A stretch of DNA of 64,000 bases from Gammaproteobacteria bacterium (GCA_029864095.1 JAOTUB010000003.1:1-64000), one strand, 5' to 3'. Positions 34,631 through 45,535 are shown, counted from the first letter of the stretch. Notes: generated from the sequence alone by a model not told the origin. Translations and numbers: made by a program.

Positions 34631-35398
34631 ATGCGAATACGAATTCTGGGTTGCAGTGGTGGCATCGGCGCGGGCTCGCGAACGTCCGCAATGCTCGTCG
34701 ACGACGATGTACTGATAGATGCCGGCACCGGTATCGGCGACCTTGCGCTCGAAGAAATCGACCCGATTCGTCATGTCTTTTTGACGCACGCACACCTGGA
34801 CCACATCGCGGGGTTGCCGATGCTGGCGGACAGCGTCTTCGACGAGACCTTCACCGAGCCGCTTACAGTGTATGCACGCGAAGAGACTTTGCGCGCAATC
34901 CAGGAGCACCTGTTCAACGGTGTTATCTGGCCTGATTTCGCCAAATTGCCGTCAGCAGAAAATCCGATGTTGCGCTACCAGGTCTGCAGCCCGGGCGATA
35001 CGGTCACGATCAAACATCGCGATTTCTATGCGATCGATGTCGTGCACACGGTGCCGACACTCGGCTACACCGTGCAGAACTCCGGTGGGGCATTTGCGGT
35101 CAGCGGCGACACGAGGACTAACGAGACGCTGTGGCCCGTTCTCAATGCCTGCGAGGATCTCAAGGTTCTCGTTATCGAAGTGTCGTTCCCCAACGAAATG
35201 GAACAGCTTGCAACCGAAGCCGGGCACTATTGTCCGCGCACTCTGACACGCGATCTCGAACGATTGCACCACTCGCCGGAGATCTGGCTGACCGGCATGA
35301 AACCTGGCGAAGAGAATCGAATTCTCGAACAGGTCATCAACGCCGCACCGGGAAAAAATATTCACATGTTGTCACGCGGGACCGTGCTAACGGTTTAG
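34631..35398 (+). CDS. Class II 3',5'-cyclic-nucleotide phosphodiesterase-like MBL-fold protein
   Basis: TSAMLVDDDVLIDAGTGIGDL, HVFLTHAHLDHIAGLP, HTVPTLGYTV, VIEVSFPN. Confidence 0.8.
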   Translation: MRIRILGCSGGIGAGSRTSAMLVDDDVLIDAGTGIGDLALEEIDPIRHVFLTHAHLDHIAGLPMLADSVFDETFTEPLTVYAREETLRAIQEHLFNGVIWPDFAKLPSAENPMLRYQVCSPGDTVTIKHRDFYAIDVVHTVPTLGYTVQNSGGAFAVSGDTRTNETLWPVLNACEDLKVLVIEVSFPNEMEQLATEAGHYCPRTLTRDLERLHHSPEIWLTGMKPGEENRILEQVINAAPGKNIHMLSRGTVLTV

Positions 35399-35407
35399 AA
35401 TCCCCGC

Positions 35408-36769
35408 ATGTTCGAGAACCTGACCGGCAGACTGTCCGAGGCGGCTCGCAGCCTCAGTGGCAAAGGCCGCATTACCGAAAGCAACATCAAAGACACCTTG
35501 CGCCAGGTTCGGCTCGCGTTGCTCGAGGCCGACGTCGCGTTGCCCGTCGTCAAGTCGTTTATCGAGCGAATTCGCGAAAAAGCGGTCGGTGAGGAGGTTA
35601 GCAAGAGCCTGACGCCCGGGCAGGCACTCGTGAAGATCATTCACGGCGAACTTGTGCGAATTCTTGGTGATAGGTATACGCCGCTGGATCTCAAAGCGCA
35701 GCCTCCGGTGGTTGTTTTGCTGGCCGGCTTGCAGGGGGCGGGCAAGACGACGACAGCGGCCAAGCTCGCAAAGAGGCTGATCGAAAAAGAGAAGAAGCGC
35801 GTGATGCTGGTCAGCGTCGACGTGTACCGCCCGGCAGCCATCCTGCAGCTCGAGACTCTGGCTGGCGAGGTCGGTGCGCTGCACTGTCCGAGCAGTAGCG
35901 ATGACAATCCTATCGATATCGTCGACCGGGCGCTGGATGATGCACGACGGTCGCATGCCGAGGTGCTCATAGTCGACACGGCTGGCCGATTGCACGTCGA
36001 TGACGGCATGATGCGGGAAGTCATCGAGGTTCACGCCAGGTCCGGCGCCAAGGAAACGCTGTTTATCGTCGACAGCATGGCCGGGCAGGATGCCGTTAAT
36101 GCCGCGACGGCCTTCAATCAGAGTCTGCCGCTGACCGGAGTGGTGCTGACTAAAGCTGACGGTGACGCCAAGGGCGGTGTCGCTCTCTCGGTTCGTGAAA
36201 TCACGGGCAAGCCGATCCGCTTTCTCGGCGTCGGTGAAAAGGTCGACGCGCTCGAAGCATTCCATCCCGAGCGTATGGCGTCGCGAATTCTCGGCATGGG
36301 CGACGTATTGACGCTTGTCGAGGAGATCGAAGACAAGGTCAGTAAGGAAAAGACCGAGAGACTCGCAAAGAAGCTCAAAAAAGGCCGGGGCTTCGATTTG
36401 TCTGATCTCAAAGATCAGCTCGAACAGATGATGAACATGGGTGGTATGGCCGCGATGCTCGAGAAATTGCCGATTCCGGGCAACATCAGCCCGGCTGCAC
36501 TAAAAGACAGCGCGAACGAGCAGCAGCTCAGGCGTCAGGTCGCGATCATCAATTCGATGACCCCGGGCGAGAGACGCTTCCCGAAGACCATCAACGGGTC
36601 CAGGAAAAAACGCATTGCCGCGGGTTGCGGGTTGCAGATTCAGGACGTGAATCGCCTGCTAAAACAGTTCACCCAGATGGAAAGAATGATGCGAAAAATG
36701 TCCCGCGGCGGCATGAAAAAGATGATGCGCGGCATGTCCGGCGGCCGAATGCCGCCCGGAACGCGCTAA
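35408..36769 (+). CDS. ffh: Signal recognition particle protein Ffh
   Basis: [33 protein letters not shown], Met-rich M domain. Confidence 0.98.
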   Translation: MFENLTGRLSEAARSLSGKGRITESNIKDTLRQVRLALLEADVALPVVKSFIERIREKAVGEEVSKSLTPGQALVKIIHGELVRILGDRYTPLDLKAQPPVVVLLAGLQGAGKTTTAAKLAKRLIEKEKKRVMLVSVDVYRPAAILQLETLAGEVGALHCPSSSDDNPIDIVDRALDDARRSHAEVLIVDTAGRLHVDDGMMREVIEVHARSGAKETLFIVDSMAGQDAVNAATAFNQSLPLTGVVLTKADGDAKGGVALSVREITGKPIRFLGVGEKVDALEAFHPERMASRILGMGDVLTLVEEIEDKVSKEKTERLAKKLKKGRGFDLSDLKDQLEQMMNMGGMAAMLEKLPIPGNISPAALKDSANEQQLRRQVAIINSMTPGERRFPKTINGSRKKRIAAGCGLQIQDVNRLLKQFTQMERMMRKMSRGGMKKMMRGMSGGRMPPGTR

Positions 36770-36807
36770 GCGACGGAAATTCCTCGGATTATCAGGCGCG
36801 AAAACGC

Positions 36808-36835
36808 TTCACATTTGGGTCGAAACCGGTACAAT
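36808..36835 (+). promoter_or_regulatory. Putative sigma70 promoter for the rpsP operon
   Basis: TTCACA (36808-36813), 16 bp, TACAAT (36830-36835), ~80 bp before rpsP. Confidence 0.5.
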
Positions 36836-36917
36836 GCGCAGCCTACTCGGGATTGCCCCTTTGAAACAGGCATTGTCTGGGCAAATCTGCCTGTCACAGC
36901 TATTTAACGGAAAAACA

Positions 36918-37175
36918 ATGGTTAGTATTCGTCTTTCGCGCGCGGGCGCGAAAAAGCGGCCCTTTTATCACGTCGTCGTCACGGACAGTCGCAACCGCCG
37001 CGATGGCCGATACCTCGAGCGAGTCGGTTATTTCAACCCGGTTGGCAAGGATCACGAGGAAAATCTGCGCATCGATGTCGAGCGCGTGGATTACTGGATT
37101 AGCCGCGGCGCACAACCGTCTGACCGGGTGGCCTCGTTGTTGAAGTCGCACCGCAAGGCCCAGGCCGCGAACTGA
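36918..37175 (+). CDS. rpsP: 30S ribosomal protein S16
   Basis: [44 protein letters not shown] 36918. Confidence 0.98.
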   Translation: MVSIRLSRAGAKKRPFYHVVVTDSRNRRDGRYLERVGYFNPVGKDHEENLRIDVERVDYWISRGAQPSDRVASLLKSHRKAQAAN

Positions 37176-37681
37176 TAGAAGAACTGCAACAACCGGTAAT
37201 TCTGGGCCGCATTTCCGGCCTGTTTGGTGTAAAGGGCTGGGTCAAAGTGTTCTCGTATACCCAGCCGCGTGAGGCGATCCTCGACTACGGGCGCTGGTTC
37301 GTACAATGCCGGGGAGCGTGGCAGACGGCAACGGTCGTTGAAGGCCAGCGACATGGCAAATCGGTCATCGCGCACCTCGAGGGAGTGGATGATCGGGATC
37401 AGGCAATCGAGTGGGTGGGCTGCGATATTGCGATCCGGCATGACGATTTGCCTGAAGCCGAAGATGGCAGGTACTACTGGGCGGACCTCGAAGGAATGCG
37501 GGTTGTACACCGCGACGGGACGGAACTGGGTCGCGTCGCATATTTGATGGAGACCGGTGCCAACGATGTGTTGGTGACCGAAGGAGAGCGAGAACGGCTA
37601 ATACCGTTCATCGCCGACAAAGTTATTCTCGCCGTGGATTTCGCCGAAGGCGTGATCAGCGTCGACTGGGAGTGGGACTGA
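37172..37681 (+). CDS. rimM: Ribosome maturation factor RimM, proposed CTG start
   Basis: Frame extends upstream of GTG 37247 as (M)[27 protein letters not shown]; only non-standard starts available (CTG 37172 overlapping the rpsP TGA). Confidence 0.88.
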   Translation: MIEELQQPVILGRISGLFGVKGWVKVFSYTQPREAILDYGRWFVQCRGAWQTATVVEGQRHGKSVIAHLEGVDDRDQAIEWVGCDIAIRHDDLPEAEDGRYYWADLEGMRVVHRDGTELGRVAYLMETGANDVLVTEGERERLIPFIADKVILAVDFAEGVISVDWEWD

Positions 37682-37685
37682 CATC

Positions 37686-38429
37686 ATGCAAATCGCGGTT
37701 GTCAGCCTGTTTCCGGAGTTGGTAAGCCAGGTTGGCGAGTATGGTGTCGTCGGGCGGGCGGTGGAACGGCAGTTATTGTCATTGCACTTCGAGAATCCGC
37801 GCGACTATGCTGAGGACGTGCATCGCACTGTCGATGACCGGCCCTACGGGGGTGGTCCCGGCATGGTTCTGAAATATGAGCCTGCGGCCAAGGCCATACG
37901 TGCGAGCAGGGACAGATTGCCGGCGGGCAGCCCGGTCGTTTGCCTCTCGCCGCAGGGCAAGGTGTTCGACCAGGCGACGGCCAGGCGCTTTGCCGACCTG
38001 CAGGGATTGATCTTGCTGGCTGGCCGATACGAAGGTATCGACGAACGCCTGATTGAGAACGAAGTGGACGAGGAGTTGTCGCTGGGCGATTTCGTCTTGT
38101 CCGGCGGTGAAATCGCCGCGATGGCTGTGGTTGACGCCGTGGTAAGGTTGTTGCCAAGTGTTCTCGGTGATGACGATTCGGCAACGCAGGACTCGTTTAT
38201 GCAGGGTCTGCTGGACCACCCGCATTACACGCGTCCGGAGGTCGTAGCAGGACAGCGCGTACCGGCGGTGCTGTTGTCGGGAGACCATGCGCGCATTGCG
38301 CGCTGGCGCTACAAGCAGGCATTGGGCCGAAGCTATATGCGGCGTCCTGACCTGGTGAAGAAATTGGATTTGGATCGGGAGCAACGCAAGTTGCTCGATG
38401 AATTTTTGAAGGAGCAGGGCGAGCGTTGA
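37686..38429 (+). CDS. trmD: tRNA (guanine37-N1)-methyltransferase TrmD
   Basis: [46 protein letters not shown]. Confidence 0.98.
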   Translation: MQIAVVSLFPELVSQVGEYGVVGRAVERQLLSLHFENPRDYAEDVHRTVDDRPYGGGPGMVLKYEPAAKAIRASRDRLPAGSPVVCLSPQGKVFDQATARRFADLQGLILLAGRYEGIDERLIENEVDEELSLGDFVLSGGEIAAMAVVDAVVRLLPSVLGDDDSATQDSFMQGLLDHPHYTRPEVVAGQRVPAVLLSGDHARIARWRYKQALGRSYMRRPDLVKKLDLDREQRKLLDEFLKEQGER

Positions 38430-38450
38430 GCGCAGCCCGGGTATAGAGAC

Positions 38451-38795
38451 ATGAACAAAATAATCGAAGCGATCGAACAGGAACAAATGGGCAAAGAGAT
38501 TCCCGAATTTTCACCGGGAGACACCATCGTTGTTCAGGTCAGGGTAACAGAGGGCGATCGCGAACGTTTACAGGCCTTCGAAGGTGTTGTGATCGCGAAA
38601 CGTAACCGCGGTCTGAATTCGTCTTTCACGGTGCGAAAGATTTCACATGGCGAAGGTGTTGAACGCGTTTTTCAAACCTACAGTCCTGTCGTCAGTTCTG
38701 TCGAGGTAAAGCGCCGCGGCGATGTGCGTCGTGCCAAGCTCTACTACCTTCGCGGACGCACCGGCAAGGCCGCGCGGATCAAGGAAAAAATCTAG
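38451..38795 (+). CDS. rplS: 50S ribosomal protein L19
   Basis: [53 protein letters not shown]. Confidence 0.98.
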   Translation: MNKIIEAIEQEQMGKEIPEFSPGDTIVVQVRVTEGDRERLQAFEGVVIAKRNRGLNSSFTVRKISHGEGVERVFQTYSPVVSSVEVKRRGDVRRAKLYYLRGRTGKAARIKEKI

Positions 38796-38870
38796 CCCAA
38801 CTGGGGTCGCCCGCGGCAAGTGTGGGATACTCGGCCTGAACTAACGCTCCCGAGGCAGGTCTTTCGAGGC

Positions 38871-39743
38871 ATGAGGCCCATTCTGCTAGAAGCCCGCAGC
38901 CCGGCTGCGCTGGTAATCATCGCCGCATCGATGCTGAGCGGCTGCGCATCGCTGATTTCGAATGCAGCCAGCGGCCTGGCCGATAACCTCACCAGCGCAA
39001 TTCTTAATCAGGATGACCCGGAGACTGTTCGTGCGGGTATGCCGTCCTATATGCTCCTGATGGACAGCTTCGTAGAAGGCAGCCCCGATGATCCGGCGAT
39101 GCTTGGCGCCGCCGCAAATCTGTATGCATCGTACGGCGCCGTGTTCGCTGAAGATGAGGCGAGGGCCTCGCGCTTGACGAAAAGGGCGCGCGAATATGCG
39201 CTGCGTGGCATTTGTCGCAGCTACACACCGTCTTGCGCCTGGCGCGACCTGAACTATGATGACTTCGTCGCTACGTTGGACGGGCTGACGCCGGCGCATA
39301 GCGAGGCCGTCTACCTGTACAGTTTTGCCACGCTGGCTTATCTGCGCGCGCATGCCGCGGACTGGAATTCGCTTGCCGAGTTACCGCAGGCTGAAGCCCT
39401 GATTAGGCGTTACTTCGAGATCAGTGGCAAATCGGTCAAAAGTTCGGCGCATGTGTACATGGGAATTATCCTGACTTTGCGACCCCCGTCACTTGGCGGC
39501 AAGCCAGAAGAGGCCAGAATTCACTTCGAGAAAGCGATTGCGATGTCAGCCGGCAAAGACCTGAGTGCAAAAGTGGAATTTGCGAAAGGCTACGCCAAGC
39601 TGCTTTATGAGCGGGAACTGCACGATACGCTCGTAGGCGAAGTACTGGAGGCCAGTCCCTATGCAGATGGGCTGACGCTAATGAATGTTCTCGCGCAGGA
39701 AGAAGCGCTGATACTGCGTGCCGAGGCCAATGACTATTTCTAA
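38871..39743 (+). CDS. TRAP transporter TatT component family lipoprotein
   Basis: Lipobox LSGCAS; TatT-like helical repeats; directly upstream of dctP/Q/M. Confidence 0.8.
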   Translation: MRPILLEARSPAALVIIAASMLSGCASLISNAASGLADNLTSAILNQDDPETVRAGMPSYMLLMDSFVEGSPDDPAMLGAAANLYASYGAVFAEDEARASRLTKRAREYALRGICRSYTPSCAWRDLNYDDFVATLDGLTPAHSEAVYLYSFATLAYLRAHAADWNSLAELPQAEALIRRYFEISGKSVKSSAHVYMGIILTLRPPSLGGKPEEARIHFEKAIAMSAGKDLSAKVEFAKGYAKLLYERELHDTLVGEVLEASPYADGLTLMNVLAQEEALILRAEANDYF

Positions 39744-39759
39744 TGCGGATGGATAATCG

Positions 39760-40767
39760 ATGAAGAAACTGGGATTGATTCTTCTTGCACTTTTTGCCAG
39801 CGGACTGGCCAATGCGGCCGTGCTGAAGATCGCCACTGTTGCGCCTGAGGGCTCAGTATGGATGAAGGCGATGCGAGATGGAGCCAAGGAGATTGAGGAA
39901 CGAACCGATGGCAGGGTGCAGATCAAATACTTTGGCGGTGGTGTCATGGGCAATGACACCAAAGTGCTGGGCAAGATTCGCATCGGCAATCTTCACGGCG
40001 GTGCATTCACGCCATCTGCGCTGCAAAAGATTTACCCCGAAATAAGCCTGTACGGGTTGCCGTTGATTTTCGATTCGGAAGACGAGGCAAGATTTGTGCG
40101 GAGCCGCCTGGACCAAAAGATAATCGACGGTCTGGAAGAAAGAGGTTTCGTCAGTTTCGGCTTCGCTGCGACGGGTTTCGCCGTCATCATGTCGAATGAA
40201 CCTGTAAAGGGACTGGACGATCTCAAGGGTAAGCGTGTGTGGGTGCCTGAAGGGGATACGATTAGTTACGCTTCGATGGAAGCTCTGTCGCTTTCGCCGG
40301 TGACATTGCCCCTGACAGATGTGTTGACAGGCCTGCAAACCGGTCTTATCGATATTGTCGCGGTATCACCAATCGGTGCGCTGGTGCTGCAATGGCATAC
40401 GAAGGTCAAGTACGTCACCGACATGCCTCTGATTTACACAATGGGTTTCATGGCACTGGACAAGAAGGCTTTGAGGACAGTCGATGCGGCTGATCAGGCT
40501 GTCGTACAGGAAGTCATGAGTCGCGTGTATTCACACTTCGATACGGCAAACCTCGAAGACAACGAGGAGGCCATGCAGGCTCTATTGAATAGCGGTATCG
40601 AGAAAGTCGCGCCAAACGATGATGAGTTCACGAATATTCGCCGGATCTTGCTGCAGTCGAACCGTGACCTCGCAAACAAGGGTGAGTACTCAGTCGAACT
40701 CTATGATGAAATGATGCAATACGTGCAGGAGTATCGTATTCAGAACGGCGGCGCAGCCGGGCAATAG
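39760..40767 (+). CDS. TRAP transporter substrate-binding protein DctP family
   Basis: KIATVAPEGSVWMKAMRDGAKEIEERTDGRVQIKYFGGGVMG. Confidence 0.93.
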   Translation: MKKLGLILLALFASGLANAAVLKIATVAPEGSVWMKAMRDGAKEIEERTDGRVQIKYFGGGVMGNDTKVLGKIRIGNLHGGAFTPSALQKIYPEISLYGLPLIFDSEDEARFVRSRLDQKIIDGLEERGFVSFGFAATGFAVIMSNEPVKGLDDLKGKRVWVPEGDTISYASMEALSLSPVTLPLTDVLTGLQTGLIDIVAVSPIGALVLQWHTKVKYVTDMPLIYTMGFMALDKKALRTVDAADQAVVQEVMSRVYSHFDTANLEDNEEAMQALLNSGIEKVAPNDDEFTNIRRILLQSNRDLANKGEYSVELYDEMMQYVQEYRIQNGGAAGQ

Positions 40768-40769
40768 GC

Positions 40770-41291
40770 GTGTCGCCGGGTCTTATCGCTGCTATTCATC
40801 GACTAGACCGGTTCGGCCGCCTGCTCGAAAACGCAAGCCTCGTCGTGATGCTGAGCAGCATGATTGTGCTGGCGGTCAGTCAGATAGTTCTTCGCGAGGT
40901 ATTCAATACCGGCGTCATCTGGGCGGATGAACTTCTCAAACTGATGGTGCTGTGGCTCGCGATGATCGGTTCGATTGCAGCCTGTCGCGACAATCGCCAC
41001 ATCCGAATCGACGTGCTGTCTCATGTATTGCCCGGCTGGCTTGTAAAAGCGTCGCGTGTGCTCGTTGATCTGTTTGCGGCTGCAGTCTGCGCGATAATTG
41101 CGTGGCAAGCCTGGCGTTACTTGGAGCTTGAAATCGAATTCGACGATCGGGTTCTCGTGGATACTCCGGCGTGGGTTGCACACATTGTCGTGCCGATCGC
41201 TTTTGCCCTGGTCAGCTATCGCTTCGTGATTCTCGCTGTTAAAGACGTTGGCGAAATCGTGACCAACAGCACGGAGAGGGCGGCAGAGTGA
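40770..41291 (+). CDS. TRAP transporter small permease (DctQ)
   Basis: 4 TM segments, VIWADELLKLMVLWLAMIGSIAACRDNRHIRIDV. Confidence 0.93.
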   Translation: MSPGLIAAIHRLDRFGRLLENASLVVMLSSMIVLAVSQIVLREVFNTGVIWADELLKLMVLWLAMIGSIAACRDNRHIRIDVLSHVLPGWLVKASRVLVDLFAAAVCAIIAWQAWRYLELEIEFDDRVLVDTPAWVAHIVVPIAFALVSYRFVILAVKDVGEIVTNSTERAAE

Positions 41292-42550
41292 TTGCGATCG
41301 GCCTCATCCTGCTGTTGTTGGCATTGCTAGGCGCACCGCTGTTCGCAATCATCGCAACCAGCGCGATGCTGGGTTTTCATCGCGAAGAAACCGATCTGAT
41401 GAATATGGCGCTCGAAATTCAGAGCATTGCGGACTTGCCTTTCCTGGCGGCCATACCGCTGTTTACTTTCGCTGGTTATCTCCTCAGTGAGAGCCAGGCG
41501 CCGAAACGCCTGGTGCGACTGACGGGAGCTTTGCTTGGCTGGCTGCCCGGAGGGCTTGCGCTCGTGGCGCTAGCTGCGTGCGCGTTTTTCACAGCATTTA
41601 CGGGTGCGTCGGGCGTCACGATCATCGCGCTCGGCGCCATCCTGTACCCAGCCCTCAAGCACGACGGTTATCCCGACAAGTTCAACCTGGGCCTCGTAAC
41701 GTCGTCGGGAAGCCTGGGTCTGCTTTTCGCCCCGTCATTGCCATTGATCCTATACGGCGTCATCGCCGAGGTCCCAATCGATGACCTCTTTCTTGCGGGC
41801 ATACTGCCGGGCATGCTCATGCTGGTGATGTTGTCCGCCTGGAGCCTGTGGGTTAATCGCAGCAATCGCAAACCGTTATCGAGTTTTTCCTGGGGCGAAA
41901 CCGGTGCCGCATTGCGCGAGTCGGCGTGGGAAATACCCCTGCCGTTCGTTGTCCTCGGCGGCATCTATTCAGGTTTTCTCGCCGTGTCGGAAGCGGCGGC
42001 CGTAACGGCACTCTATGTGATCATCGTCGAAATCGTCATACACCGTGAGATTCCGCTGAAGGAATTGCCGCAAATCATGCGCGCGTCGATGGTACTGGTT
42101 GGAGGGATTCTGATAATTCTGGGTGTTTCTCTCGCGTCGACAAACTATATGATCAGCGCCGGCATTCCGCAGCTGCTGCTCGAATATGTGGCGGGCTTTG
42201 TCGCGAGCCCGGCCTCATTCCTTGTCTTATTGCTCGTGTTCTTGCTCGTACTCGGCGCGATTCTGGACATATTTTCGGCCATCGTGCTGGTCGTGCCGCT
42301 GATATTGCCGATCGCCGCCGGGTACGGCGTGCACGAGGTCCACCTGGGCATTATATTCCTTGCTGCAATGCAGCTGGGATACATGACGCCGCCGGTCGGT
42401 CTAAACCTCTTTATCGCGAGTTATCGATTCGAAAAATCCATCATGCATGTTTACTCCGCAACCTTTCCGTTTCTGATTATCCTGACGTTGTCGGTCATAC
42501 TGATTACATTCTGGCCTGACCTGTCACTCTGGTTGGTACCAAACCCATGA
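41288..42550 (+). CDS. TRAP transporter large permease (DctM)
   Basis: 12 TM; IPLFTFAGYLLSESQAPKRL, FTAFTGASGVTIIALG. Confidence 0.95.
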   Translation: MIAIGLILLLLALLGAPLFAIIATSAMLGFHREETDLMNMALEIQSIADLPFLAAIPLFTFAGYLLSESQAPKRLVRLTGALLGWLPGGLALVALAACAFFTAFTGASGVTIIALGAILYPALKHDGYPDKFNLGLVTSSGSLGLLFAPSLPLILYGVIAEVPIDDLFLAGILPGMLMLVMLSAWSLWVNRSNRKPLSSFSWGETGAALRESAWEIPLPFVVLGGIYSGFLAVSEAAAVTALYVIIVEIVIHREIPLKELPQIMRASMVLVGGILIILGVSLASTNYMISAGIPQLLLEYVAGFVASPASFLVLLLVFLLVLGAILDIFSAIVLVVPLILPIAAGYGVHEVHLGIIFLAAMQLGYMTPPVGLNLFIASYRFEKSIMHVYSATFPFLIILTLSVILITFWPDLSLWLVPNP

Positions 42551-42566
42551 TATTAAGAGGTGGGAT

Positions 42567-43661
42567 GTGAATCCGATAAAAGGTTTATATCTGATCTGCT
42601 GTCTACTGGTCGTACAGACGAGCGCCGGCAAAGATGTCGATCTTGACGATATCGAGTTGCCGCCTGGCTTTTCTATCGAAATCTATGCCGATGTGCCGAA
42701 CGCTCGGTCGCTGGCATTAGGCGATCACGGTGTGGTCTTCGTGTCTAACCGTCGGGCAAACTCGGTCTATGCAGTTGTGCCGCATGGCGACGCAAACCCG
42801 CGGGTTATCGAGTTAGCCACCGGGCTCTCGACACCAAACGGAATCGCGTATCACGAAGGGGATCTCTACATCGCCGAGATCAACCGCATTCTGCGTTTCA
42901 AGGACATCGCTGGCCGACTGAACGACAAGCCGGTACCGGAGGTGCTGGCTATCGAGTTGCCTGCCGAAAGACATCACGGCTGGCGCTACATCGGCTTCGG
43001 ACCGGATGGCAAGTTCTACGTGTCCATCGGCGCACCCTGCAACATCTGCGATCGCGGCGAGGAGGGGTTTGCACAGATCATTCGCATGAACCCGGACGGA
43101 TCACAGCGTGAGACCTATGCGGAGGGCGTCCGCAATTCGGTTGGCTTTACCTGGCATCCCGTCACCGGTGAATTCTGGTTTACCGATAACGGCCGCGACA
43201 TGATGGGTGACGATATTCCGCCCGGCGAATTGAACCACGCGCCCAGGCAGGGACTGCATTTCGGTTTTCCCTATTGCCATGCGGGCGATATCCCCGATCC
43301 AGAATTCGGCGAGGGCAGGAACTGCAGGGACTACACGCCCCCTGCGCAGAAGCTCGATGCGCACGTCGCTCCATTAGGCGTCAAGTTCTACACGGGTAAC
43401 ATGTTTCCACCCGCATATCAGGGGCAGATTTTTGTTGCGGAGCACGGCTCCTGGAATCGTACCAAGAAGATCGGCTATCGCATCAGCCTCGTTCGCCTCG
43501 AAAACGGTGCGCCTGTCGACTACGAAGTGTTCGCCGAGGGCTGGATGAAGCACGAAAAAGTATTTGGCAGACCCGTTGATCTGCTCGTGCTCGACGATGG
43601 GTCGATGCTCGTGAGTGATGACTATGCCGACAAAATTTACCGAATCAGTTATAAGAAGTGA
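42567..43661 (+). CDS. PQQ-dependent sugar (sorbosone-type) dehydrogenase family protein
   Basis: Signal peptide; LPPGFSIEIYADVPNARSLALGDHGVVFVSNR, EFWFTDNGRDMMGDDIPPGELN, FVAEHGSWNRTKKIGYRI. Confidence 0.88.
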   Translation: MNPIKGLYLICCLLVVQTSAGKDVDLDDIELPPGFSIEIYADVPNARSLALGDHGVVFVSNRRANSVYAVVPHGDANPRVIELATGLSTPNGIAYHEGDLYIAEINRILRFKDIAGRLNDKPVPEVLAIELPAERHHGWRYIGFGPDGKFYVSIGAPCNICDRGEEGFAQIIRMNPDGSQRETYAEGVRNSVGFTWHPVTGEFWFTDNGRDMMGDDIPPGELNHAPRQGLHFGFPYCHAGDIPDPEFGEGRNCRDYTPPAQKLDAHVAPLGVKFYTGNMFPPAYQGQIFVAEHGSWNRTKKIGYRISLVRLENGAPVDYEVFAEGWMKHEKVFGRPVDLLVLDDGSMLVSDDYADKIYRISYKK

Positions 43662-43668
43662 GGAAGAC

Positions 43669-45528
43669 TTGAACAGGAAACGTTTGATGGCCAGATTCTT
43701 ATCCGCGTTATGGAGCGGAGCAGATGGCTTGCGCAAGGTCCTGCACCTGGTGCTGTTGCTATTTGTCTTTATGGTTTTTTTCGGTGCGATTTCAGGCAGC
43801 GTGCCGCCGGCGATTCCCAAAAAAGCGGCACTGGTCATCCAGCCTTATGGCTTCCTCGTTGAACAGCTCGAGGGCAACCCGCTGGACCGTGCACTTGCCG
43901 ATTTTGCGGGCGATGGTAAACCACAAACGCTCGTGCAGGACATTGTTGACGCGTTGGAATATGCAAAAGATGATGAACGCATCGAGTTGGTTTACTTCGA
44001 GTTGAGCAATGTGCTCGGGGCCGGACTAAGCAAATTGCAGCATGTCGCGACGGCTATTGCGGACTTCAAGTCGTCGGGAAAGAAGGTTATTGCAAGCGCA
44101 GACTATCTGAGCCAACAAGCGTACTACCTTGCGGCACACGCCGATGAAGTCTATCTGCATCCTGAGGGTTTTCTCCTTATGCAGGGTTTCGGTCGCTTCC
44201 GGAATTACTACAAAGACGCAATCGACTTGTTGCGCATCGACTGGAATGTGTTCCGCGTTGGCACGCATAAGTCCTATGTCGAGCCGTATACGCGCATGGA
44301 CATGTCCGATGAGGATCGCGAATCTACCACGCGTTTGATCGATCAAATGTGGTCGCTCTACCAAGTCGATGTTGAAACCGCCAGGGATCTCGACGAAGGG
44401 ACGATCGACGCGTTTGCCCAGAATTATCTTGAGAATGTTGCGGCAACCGGGGGTGATATCGCCGCGGCTGCAAGGGATCACGGACTGGTAGACAAACTGC
44501 TCACCCGAACCGAGATGAGGAATTTTCTTATTGACCACGTCGGCGAGAATCCGGATGAAAAGGATGCGTTTAATGCGACGGGCATGTACGAGTACCTGGA
44601 GCAGATGCGCATGCTCTCGGGCGGTAAGGTCAAGTCCGAGAATATAGCGGTGATTGTCGCGGTTGGAGACATCCTTCCCGGGCTCCAGTCACCCGGAAAA
44701 ATCGGCGGTGATTCGATGGCGGCACTGCTGCGCGAAGCACGCAACGACGAGTCGGTCAAAGCTGTTGTGCTTAGAGTCGACAGCGGTGGTGGCAGCGCGT
44801 TCGCGTCCGAAATCATCAAGGATGAGATCCAGGCCATACGCGATGCGGGTAAACCCGTCGTGGCGTCGATGGGCAGCGTCGCTGCGTCCGGCGGGTACCT
44901 TATTTCAATGAATGCGGATCGGATCTTCGCGAGCCCGTCGACAATTACCGGATCCATCGGCATATTCGGAATGTTTCCAACCTATCAGCGAACGCTCGAT
45001 GCAGTAGGTGTTGCGACTGACGGTGTCGGTACTACCCAATTAGCGGACATGTTTCGCCCTGATCGTGCTATGTCGGCGCAAGCAAAGCAGCTCTTTCAGT
45101 TATTCATTGAAGACGGCTATGACGATTTCATCAGCAGCGTGGCTTTGAGTCGCGAGATGGATAAGAGTTTCGTTGACAGGATTGGTCAGGGCCAGGTTTG
45201 GACCGGTCTCGACGCACTAAACAATGGCCTCGTGGATGAGCTCGGAGGTCTTGATGATGCAATCGCGTCGGCTGCGGGGTTGGCAGACCTGGCCGAGGGA
45301 GAATACGGCATCAAGAATATTCGCCAGAAATTGTCAGCGACCGAAAAACTACTCGTCGATCTGCTCGGGGCCGCTGCGAGATCCGGCCTGGACCTGAAAT
45401 ACTGGACAGGACAGCCCTCCGCAGTGCGAAAAATTGCAGAACAAGCCAACGAAAAGGCGGAGTTGTTGCTACGCTTTAACGACCCTAAAGGCGTCTATAC
45501 ACACTGCCTTTGCGATCTCGATATGTAG
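43669..45528 (+). CDS. sppA: Signal peptide peptidase SppA (67K type)
   Basis: Tandem S49 domains; VLRVDSGGGSAFASEIIKDEI, GSVAASGGYLISM; start TTG 43669 or ATG 43687. Confidence 0.93.
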   Translation: MNRKRLMARFLSALWSGADGLRKVLHLVLLLFVFMVFFGAISGSVPPAIPKKAALVIQPYGFLVEQLEGNPLDRALADFAGDGKPQTLVQDIVDALEYAKDDERIELVYFELSNVLGAGLSKLQHVATAIADFKSSGKKVIASADYLSQQAYYLAAHADEVYLHPEGFLLMQGFGRFRNYYKDAIDLLRIDWNVFRVGTHKSYVEPYTRMDMSDEDRESTTRLIDQMWSLYQVDVETARDLDEGTIDAFAQNYLENVAATGGDIAAAARDHGLVDKLLTRTEMRNFLIDHVGENPDEKDAFNATGMYEYLEQMRMLSGGKVKSENIAVIVAVGDILPGLQSPGKIGGDSMAALLREARNDESVKAVVLRVDSGGGSAFASEIIKDEIQAIRDAGKPVVASMGSVAASGGYLISMNADRIFASPSTITGSIGIFGMFPTYQRTLDAVGVATDGVGTTQLADMFRPDRAMSAQAKQLFQLFIEDGYDDFISSVALSREMDKSFVDRIGQGQVWTGLDALNNGLVDELGGLDDAIASAAGLADLAEGEYGIKNIRQKLSATEKLLVDLLGAAARSGLDLKYWTGQPSAVRKIAEQANEKAELLLRFNDPKGVYTHCLCDLDM

Positions 45529-45535
45529 TGGCTCG

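Noticed and set aside
35387-36265. 292 aa minus-strand ORF inside ffh
   Set aside because: Shadow ORF antisense to ffh; composition consistent with reverse-strand artefact.
37247-37681. RimM starting at GTG 37247
   Set aside because: Would delete the conserved [18 protein letters not shown] segment needed for the RimM N-terminal fold.
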